Assembly (NCBI GenBank): GCA_034096865.1
Contig: JAWQFJ010001802.1
Coordinates: 1-64,000 of the forward strand
Source: Theodoxus fluviatilis
Lineage: Eukaryota > Mollusca > Gastropoda > Cycloneritida > Neritidae
Length of the DNA stretch: 64,000 nt
Reading direction: 5' to 3'
Shown here: piece by piece, positions 58,901 through 64,000 of the stretch
How the letters are laid out: each line of letters starts with the position of its first letter
Numbering within the stretch: the stretch's first letter is position 1
Notes under the pieces: generated by a model
The model's database searches: none
Seen by the model: the letters and a program-made list of their open reading frames with translations, nothing else
Told to the model about the DNA's origin: nothing
Translations under genes and position numbers: made by a program

Positions 58901-61900
58901 TTTTAGAACAGCATGACTCGATGGCTGCGTTAGGCAAGTAAACAGAGCACGTCATTATCGCTCGGCGCACTGATGCGCTGGCGGATGTCTGGGGAATGTA
59001 CGCTGTGGCGCGTCAATGCGCCGGTGGCGCTCTAAAGGTTAAAATTGTGTCGGGCTAGTTAAAACTGCAGAGTCACTCGCCCGACGGGCAAGTAAAAAAA
59101 TTGGAGCACTTCAATTCTATTTGCAATTGTCCTTGACTGGATAGCAACAGTCATTTAAAAAATGTATTGTCTGCCGCTGCATCTGCCATGTTTTTTGTCA
59201 AGCCTCGAGTGTTCCGGCGTCGCTTGCAATGAGCTAAAATAGATTTCAGCGTCCTCAACTTGTGCTCGATGGATGCATTCGTCGTGCGTACTACTAGCGA
59301 CGCGAATAAACCACCCCCAGAAAAGAAGCAAAAGAAAACCTATGAAGAAAAGAAGAAGAAGGACAAGGAATACGAAGAAAAAGATGTCGACTGTTCAAGG
59401 AAAAATGGCACTTCAAAGAAGATGGGGAAAAAAGAGACTGGGTTTTTTTTCGACTAGGCGAAGAACCTAATGTTCTGCACCCAGTGCATCAGATATGGAA
59501 CCATCAAGAAAGCACCGTTTGTTGTTGGCTCTGACAACTTCAAACTGGAGAGCATCAGGTTTCATGAACAGTCAAAGGGGCACTTGTGGAGTGCGAAATG
59601 ACTGTTAATGTGCTTTTGGATAACATTTTTCAGGTTGTAGTCATGTACAGTTAAAAGTCTTCAAGATAGTGTGATTAAAGTTGAATTCTTTTTCATTGGT
59701 GTTATTTTGCAATTTACAAGTAGTTCTAAAATCTGTAAAAGGAAGAAGATAAGATTAAGAGAATGGGTGGGTGGGGGTGGGAAGAAGAGAACAGCAAGTT
59801 CTGGAAAGGAGTGTTTTGTTAGCACATTGAGATTACAATCAGAGGATGACAGAAAGGTAGTATTAATATAAACTAATAATATTCTCAAGTTGCATGATAA
59901 TTGATAGTTGTGCCATTTCATTCTATACCAGAATGCCATATATACATATGTTTCAGTTTGTGGAGTTTCCTACCCAATTTTGAGTTGGTTCATGTTTAAT
60001 TGCTTACATGGCTCTACTGTTTTCTAGTCAGCTGGAATGTTTTTAATTCCAGAATACCCTCTGTTTTGTGAAGTTTCCTCAACAGCTTTGAGTTGGTTAA
60101 TGTTTACTTGTTTACAAGGTATTCTTGTATTCTAGTCAGCTGGATTGTTTTTTATGACTACTCAGTATTGTACAGTTTCCTACCTGGTGAGATTCTAGGG
60201 TGAATTTTGTGTTGTTAATCTGAATTTATGTTTAAAGTCAGTTCTGAATATAATCCTTTGTTGTTGCTATAAATAACAAGTTTTGATGTTTTATTGGTTC
60301 ATTTATTTTTCAGTTTTCTAGCCAGGTTTTAAAGTTGGACTCTGCTGTGTTGATTTCAAGCTGTGCAAAATACAAAGCATATCATCTTCAATAAAGTCAT
60401 GTTGCGTTGGTGTGTTTAGAAACTGCATTCAGTTTTTGACTCACATGCGAAGCAAAAGTGAGTCTATGTACTGAGCCGTTTCGTCCGTCCGTCCGTCCGT
60501 CCGTCCGTCCGGGCGTAAAAAACTTAAACGTTGGATTTTTCTCGGAGACTATTAAGTCTATCAACACCAAATGTGGCATGATGGTGTATGATGACAAGGC
60601 CTCAAAAAACATACATAGTGACTTGACCTTGCTTCAAGGTCAAGGTCACAGGAGCCATAAATGTGGTCTCAAAAACAGTCATTTTTCACATTTTCCCAAT
60701 TTTCTCCCATGTTATTGAGAATGGCAACCTTAGCTACAAGTGGTATATAGGTCAAAGCAAGCCCTATCTTTTGATACCAGTTTGGTTGACCTTGCTTCAA
60801 GGTCAAGGTCACAGGAGCTCTTCAAAGTTGGATTGTATACATATTTTGAAGTGACCTTGACCCTGAACTATGGAAGATAACTGTTTCAAACTTAATAATT
60901 ATGTGGGGCACATGTTATACTTTCATCATGAGACACATTTGTTCACATATCATCAAGGTCAAGGTCACTTTGACCCTTATGAAATGTGACCAAAATGGGG
61001 TAGTGAACCACTAAAAGTGACTATATCTCATGGTAGAAAGTGCCAATAAGCACCATTGTGCTTCCTATGTCTTGAATTAACAGCTTTGTGTTGCATGACC
61101 TTGGATGACCTTGACCTTGGGTCAAGGTCACATGTATTTTGGTAGGAAAAATGTGTTAAGCATTTCTTTGTGTATGATGTCATTGGTAGGTTTAGTTGTT
61201 TGACCTTGAAGGTCAAGGTCATATAAAGGTCAAGGTCAAGCATGTGAGTCGTATGGGCTTTGCCCTTCTTGTTCAGGTTGTAGTCATGTACAGTTAAAAG
61301 TCTTCAAGATAGTGTGATTAAAGTTGAATTCTTTCTCATTGGTGTTATTTTGCAATTTACAAGTAGTTCTAAAATCTGTAAAAGGAAGAAGATAAGATTA
61401 AGAGAATGGGTGGGTGAGGGTGGGAAGAAGAGAACAGCAAGTTCTGGAAAGGAGTGTTTTGTTAGCACATTGAGATTACAATCAGAGGATGACAGAAAGG
61501 TAGTATTAATATAAACTAATAATATTCTCAAGTTGCATGATAATTGATAGTTGTGCCATTTCATTCTATACCAGAATGCCATATGTTTCAGTTTGTGGAG
61601 TTTCCTACCCAATTTTGAGTTGGTTCATGTTTAATTGCTTACATGGCTCTACTGTTTTCTAGTCAGCTGGAATGTTTTTAATTCCAGAATACCCTCTGTT
61701 TTGTGAAGTTTCCTCAACAGCTTTGAGTTGGTTAATGTTTACTTGTTTACAAGGTATTCTTGTATTCTAGTCAGCTGGATTGTTTTTTATGACTACTCAG
61801 TATTGTACAGTTTCCTACCTGGTGAGATTCTAGGGTGAATTTTGTGTTGTTAATCTGAATTTATGTTTAAAGTCAGTTCTGAATATAATCCTTTGTTGTT

Positions 61901-63361
61901 GCTATAAATAACAAGTTTTGATGTTTTATTGGTTCATTTATTTTTCAGTTTTCTAGCCAGGTTTTAAAGTTGGACTCTGCTTTGTTGATTTCAAGCTGTG
62001 CAAAATACATAGCATATCATCTTCAATAAAGTCATGTTGAGTTGGTGTGTTTAGAAACTGCATTCAGTTTTTCTTTATTTGTGTAAAATAAGTTGCGGGC
62101 TAGTAACTTTTGTGTCCAATTAGCCCGGCGGCCTAGTAAGCCGAAATAATTTTGAACACTCCTGATTTGTCTCTTCTCTTTTCCTTTTTTTGACTCACAT
62201 GCGAAGCAAAAGTGAGTCTATGTACTGAGCCGTGTCGTCCGTCCGTCCGGGCGTCCGTCCGTCCGGGCGTCCGTCCGTCCGTAAAAAACTTAAACGTTGG
62301 ATTTTTCTCGGAGACTATTAAGTCTATCAACACCAAATGTGGCATGATGGTGTATGATGACAAGGCCTCAAAAAACATACATAGTGACTTGACCTTGCTT
62401 CAAGGTCAAGGTCACAGGAGCCATAAATGTGGTCTCAAAAACAGTCATTTTTCACATTTTCCCAATTTTCTCCCACGTTATTGAGAATGGCGACCTCAGC
62501 TACAAGTGGTATATAGGTCAAAGCAAGCCCTATCTATTGATACCAGTTTGGTTGACCTTGCTTCAAGGTCAAGGTCACAGGAGCTCTTCAAAGTTGGATT
62601 GTATACATATTTTGAAGTGACCTTGACCCTGAACTATGGAAGATAACTGTTTCAAACTTAATAATTATGTGGGGCATATGTTATACTTTCATCATGAGAC
62701 ACATTTGTTCACATATCATCAAGGTCAAGGTCACTTTGACCCTTATGAAATGTGACCAAAATGGGGTAGTGAACCACTAAAAGTGACTATATCTCATGGT
62801 AGAAAGTGCCAATAAGCACCATTGTGCTTCCTATGTCTTGAATTAACAGCTTTGTGTTGCATGACCTTGGATGACCTTGACCTTGGGTCAAGGTCACATG
62901 TATTTTGGTAGGAAAAATGTGTAAAGCATTTCTTAGTGTATGATGTCATTGGTAGGTTTAGTTTGACCTTGACCTTGAAGGTCACATGAAGGTCAAGGTC
63001 ATATAAAGGTCAAGGTCATATAAAGGTCAAGGTCTAGCATGTGAGTCGTATGGGCTTTGCCCTTCTTGTTTCTTCTTAATTCATATGTGATATTTCATGA
63101 AATTTATGTGGAAGGCAATAGCATCTGTAGTGTTTGTTACATTGAGAGGCGTAGCACATGCAGCTTCCATACAAAGTATGTGGACTAAGTAATCAGTGAC
63201 ACTCTCTCTTGCTGCTGCCACCAGATGCGGACACAACTCGAGACACAAGCAGTGTGAAGGATGACCAGGGGTCAGGAGCCTCCAACCATGACTTGGCTGG
63301 GGATCCACCCCACCCACGCAGGCCCGAACTTGCCACCACTAGGCGTGGCCATCCTGCCAAG
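53553..63361 (+). CDS. CENP-C-like (Mif2 N-terminal block) protein, first four coding exons; gene continues past window
   Basis: Exons: 53553-53561, 55679-55737, 57386-57474, 63225-63361; junctions are in phase 0, 2 and 1, and the last exon ends in phase 0 before gttagc. The predicted start is ATG-ATG-AAT at 53553, with an in-frame TGA 12 nt upstream; the first ATG or the second could be used. The protein begins M(M)NALKDKKNVFVNPLAG, then GRRTGKNIKDGKLI and RQDEDGYENFDDYWS. The pattern GRRTG-x-x(K)...R-D-E-D-G-(Y/M)-E-(N/D)-(F/L)-D is the signature block of Mif2/CENP-C N-termini, so an inner-kinetochore CENP-C orthologue is the best guess. The diagnostic CENP-C motif and cupin domain would be downstream, outside this window. 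The third intron has been enlarged to 5.7 kb, mostly by transposons. Confidence 0.6.
54033..54085. repeat. (ACT)n microsatellite
   Basis: A pure ACT/CTA trinucleotide run with a short inverted TAGTAGTA continuation, in the first intron of the CENP-C-like gene. Confidence 0.9.
54560..55030. other. GC/CpG-rich insertion of unknown identity
   Basis: A ~460 bp block markedly richer in GC and CpG than the surrounding AT-rich intron (for example GGCCGGGGGCTGCCCGG, CCGTCGGAGACAACCCG, GACGACCAACCGCC). No long ORF, no clear terminal repeats. The abrupt composition change suggests an inserted repeat; the family is not recognised. Confidence 0.45.
55940..55998. repeat. (TG)n microsatellite
   Basis: A pure TG run of about 58 bp in the second intron of the CENP-C-like gene, 60 bp before AAGGTCA-repeat copy 2. 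Confidence 0.95.
56059..56916 (+). repeat. AAGGTCA-rich dispersed repeat, copy 2
   Basis: A complete copy from TGACTCACATGCGAAGC to GGGCTTTGCCCTTCTTGTT. I count about twenty AAGGTCA/TGACCTT words, many as TCAAGGTCA or overlapping AAGGTCAAGGTCA. The two ends carry a short inverted repeat (GACTCACATGC / GCATGTGAGTC). Confidence 0.95.
57939..59038 (-). mobile_element. Nested piggyBac-like element (TTAA target)
   Basis: TTAA on both sides (57935-57938, 59039-59042) with inverted termini CCTTTAGAGCGCCGCC and its near-complement (one mismatch). The minus strand near 58740-58630 encodes an acidic N-terminal piece VEALVELFFDSDS followed, one frame over, by EYEFEGFTDIDVMG, as in piggyBac transposase N-termini. 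The catalytic part is absent. A ~200 bp tandem repeat (CTACAATTACTTACGCTAGG at 58333 and 58530) lies inside. Confidence 0.75.
59272..59601 (+). pseudogene. hAT/ZNF862-type zinc-finger ORF remnant
   Basis: The frame opens MDAFVVRTTSDANKPPPEKK with a Lys/Glu-rich stretch, has an in-frame TAG at 59455-59457, then continues AKNLMFCTQCIRYGTIKKAP, VVGSDNFKLESIRFHEQSKG, H. The CxxC...HxxxxxH spacing with NFKLESIRFHEQS is the TTF/BED-like finger at the N-terminus of ZNF862-like, hAT-derived proteins. It stops soon after, without a transposase domain. Confidence 0.65.
59631..60436. repeat. Duplicated segment, left copy
   Basis: From CAGGTTGTAGTCATGTACAG to GAAACTGCATTCAGTTTT. It is almost identical to 61274-62071 apart from an 8-bp indel near 59937 and a few substitutions. 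Confidence 0.9.
60437..61273 (+). repeat. AAGGTCA-rich dispersed repeat, copy 3
   Basis: A complete copy lying precisely between the two duplicated segments. Its (CCGT)n tract is shorter and the 3' AAGGTCA cluster is one unit shorter than in copy 2. Confidence 0.95.
61274..62071. repeat. Duplicated segment, right copy
   Basis: Direct repeat of 59631-60436. Together with copy 3 it gives a D-R-D arrangement inside the composite transposon. Confidence 0.9.
62191..63070 (+). repeat. AAGGTCA-rich dispersed repeat, copy 4
   Basis: A complete copy beginning 22 bp after the composite transposon's target duplication, with a longer (CCGT)n tract and an extra ATATAAAGGTCAAGGTC unit near the 3' end. 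Confidence 0.95.
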
Positions 63362-63536
63362 GTTAGCCTTTAAAAAAAAATCAATTTTCATTATATTTTT
63401 TATTTTCTTTCTAAGCTGCAGCCACAAGCATGTCTTGACTCATGGAGACTGAATCAGTTGTTGACAGAAGGGCTTCCTTGAATATCTTCATGTCTGTGTC
63501 TTTTCTTCCAACTGTTGATGGATGCACAGATATTTT

Positions 63537-64000
63537 TGACTCACATGCAAAGCAAAAGTGAGTCTATGTACTCACCCATGTCGTCCGTCCGGGCGAGCGT
63601 CCGGGCATCTGTAAAAAACTTTAATGTTTGACTTTTCTTGGACACTATTAAATCTAGATCACCAAATGTGGCCTCAAAAAACATACACAATGACTCGACC
63701 TTGCTTCAAGGTCAAGGTCGCAGGGGCCAAAATTGTTGTCTAAAAACAGCCATTTTAAACATTTTCCCAATTTTCTCTGAAGTTTTTGACATTGGATACC
63801 TGACCTATATTTGGTATATATGGCAAAGTAAGCTCTATCTTTTGATACCAGTTTGGTTGACCTTGTTTCAAGGTCAAGGTCACAGGATCTCTTCAAAGTT
63901 GGATTGTATACATATTGTGAAGTGACCTTGACCCTGAACTATGAAAGATAACTGTTTCAAATTTCATAATTGTGTGGGGCACATGTCATACTTTCATCAT
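63537..64000 (+). repeat. AAGGTCA-rich dispersed repeat, copy 5 (diverged, cut by window edge)
   Basis: It starts TGACTCACATGCAAAGC and follows the same order of blocks, but with many substitutions and a deletion of the GCATGATGGTGTATGATG block. It is an older member of the family. Confidence 0.9.

Larger units (their letters stand above)
57894..62164. mobile_element. 4.27 kb composite hAT-like transposon
   Basis: Inverted termini CAGGGGTGTTCAAA (57894) and TTTTGAACACTCCTG (to 62164) are flanked by 5-bp direct repeats ATTTG (57889-57893, 62165-62169). Subterminal CGGGCTAGT/TAGCCCGGC motifs occur near 59050 and 62098-62130. Inside are a piggyBac-like element (57939-59038), a zinc-finger ORF remnant (59272-59601), two copies of an ~800 bp segment (59631-60436, 61274-62071) and AAGGTCA-repeat copy 3 between them. 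Confidence 0.8.

Overview
This is animal nuclear DNA. It has spliced genes with GT-AG introns, dense CA/GA microsatellites, several kilobase-scale minisatellites and many DNA-transposon relics. A dispersed ~840 bp repeat full of AAGGTCA words with (CCGT)n tracts, plus the general repeat style, suggest a mollusc, probably a marine gastropod. The taxon is inferred from repeat style, not proven.

Three protein-coding genes can be assembled exon by exon. (1) Plus strand, 6898-28917: the C-terminal part of a cyclin-G-associated kinase / auxilin orthologue (GAK). It has 19 exons whose phases all agree (3483 nt, 1160 codons plus stop). It runs from the kinase C-lobe through a catalytically degenerate PTEN-like domain, a C2 domain and a DPF/clathrin-box linker to a C-terminal J domain with HPD. 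The kinase N-lobe exons were not found in the window. (2) Minus strand, 53300 down to 35409: HAUS3, a subunit of the augmin complex, in 13 phase-consistent exons (585 codons plus stop), convergent with GAK. (3) Plus strand, 53553 to beyond the right edge: the first four coding exons of a gene whose N-terminus resembles the Mif2/CENP-C N-terminal block. Its start is 252 bp from the HAUS3 start, so a spindle gene and a probable kinetochore gene are head to head across a shared promoter with two CCAAT boxes and a CHR-like TTTGAA.

Layout. 1-2953: AT-rich DNA with a 639 bp hAT-like MITE. 2954-6066: 21-bp minisatellite. 6898-28917: GAK, with introns carrying a 72 bp MITE, a TA-flanked MITE, a 2.5 kb transposon encoding a Tudor-like protein, a deleted Tc1/mariner copy, a (TGACCTTGGGTGCCCCC)-type minisatellite, a 388 bp inverted-repeat MITE and a dead hAT copy. 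28918-35408: intergenic, with a 2.4 kb 41-bp minisatellite. 35409-53300: HAUS3, with introns carrying a 24-bp minisatellite (2.35 kb), a 100-bp tandem repeat, a LINE tail, a broken Tc1-like transposase and LTR fragments. 53301-64000: promoter and first exons of the CENP-C-like gene; its third intron holds a 4.27 kb composite transposon (hAT-like TIRs, nested piggyBac-like element, nested AAGGTCA repeat, internal duplication) and two further AAGGTCA-repeat copies.

GAK uncoats clathrin vesicles and also has a mitotic role; HAUS3 (augmin) nucleates microtubules on spindle microtubules; CENP-C builds the inner kinetochore. The most notable points are the HAUS3/CENP-C-like bidirectional promoter, the Tudor-ORF transposon whose edge lies 9 bp before a GAK exon, the repeats dense in nuclear-receptor half-sites, and a HAUS3 splice donor that coincides with the first unit of a ~98-copy minisatellite.
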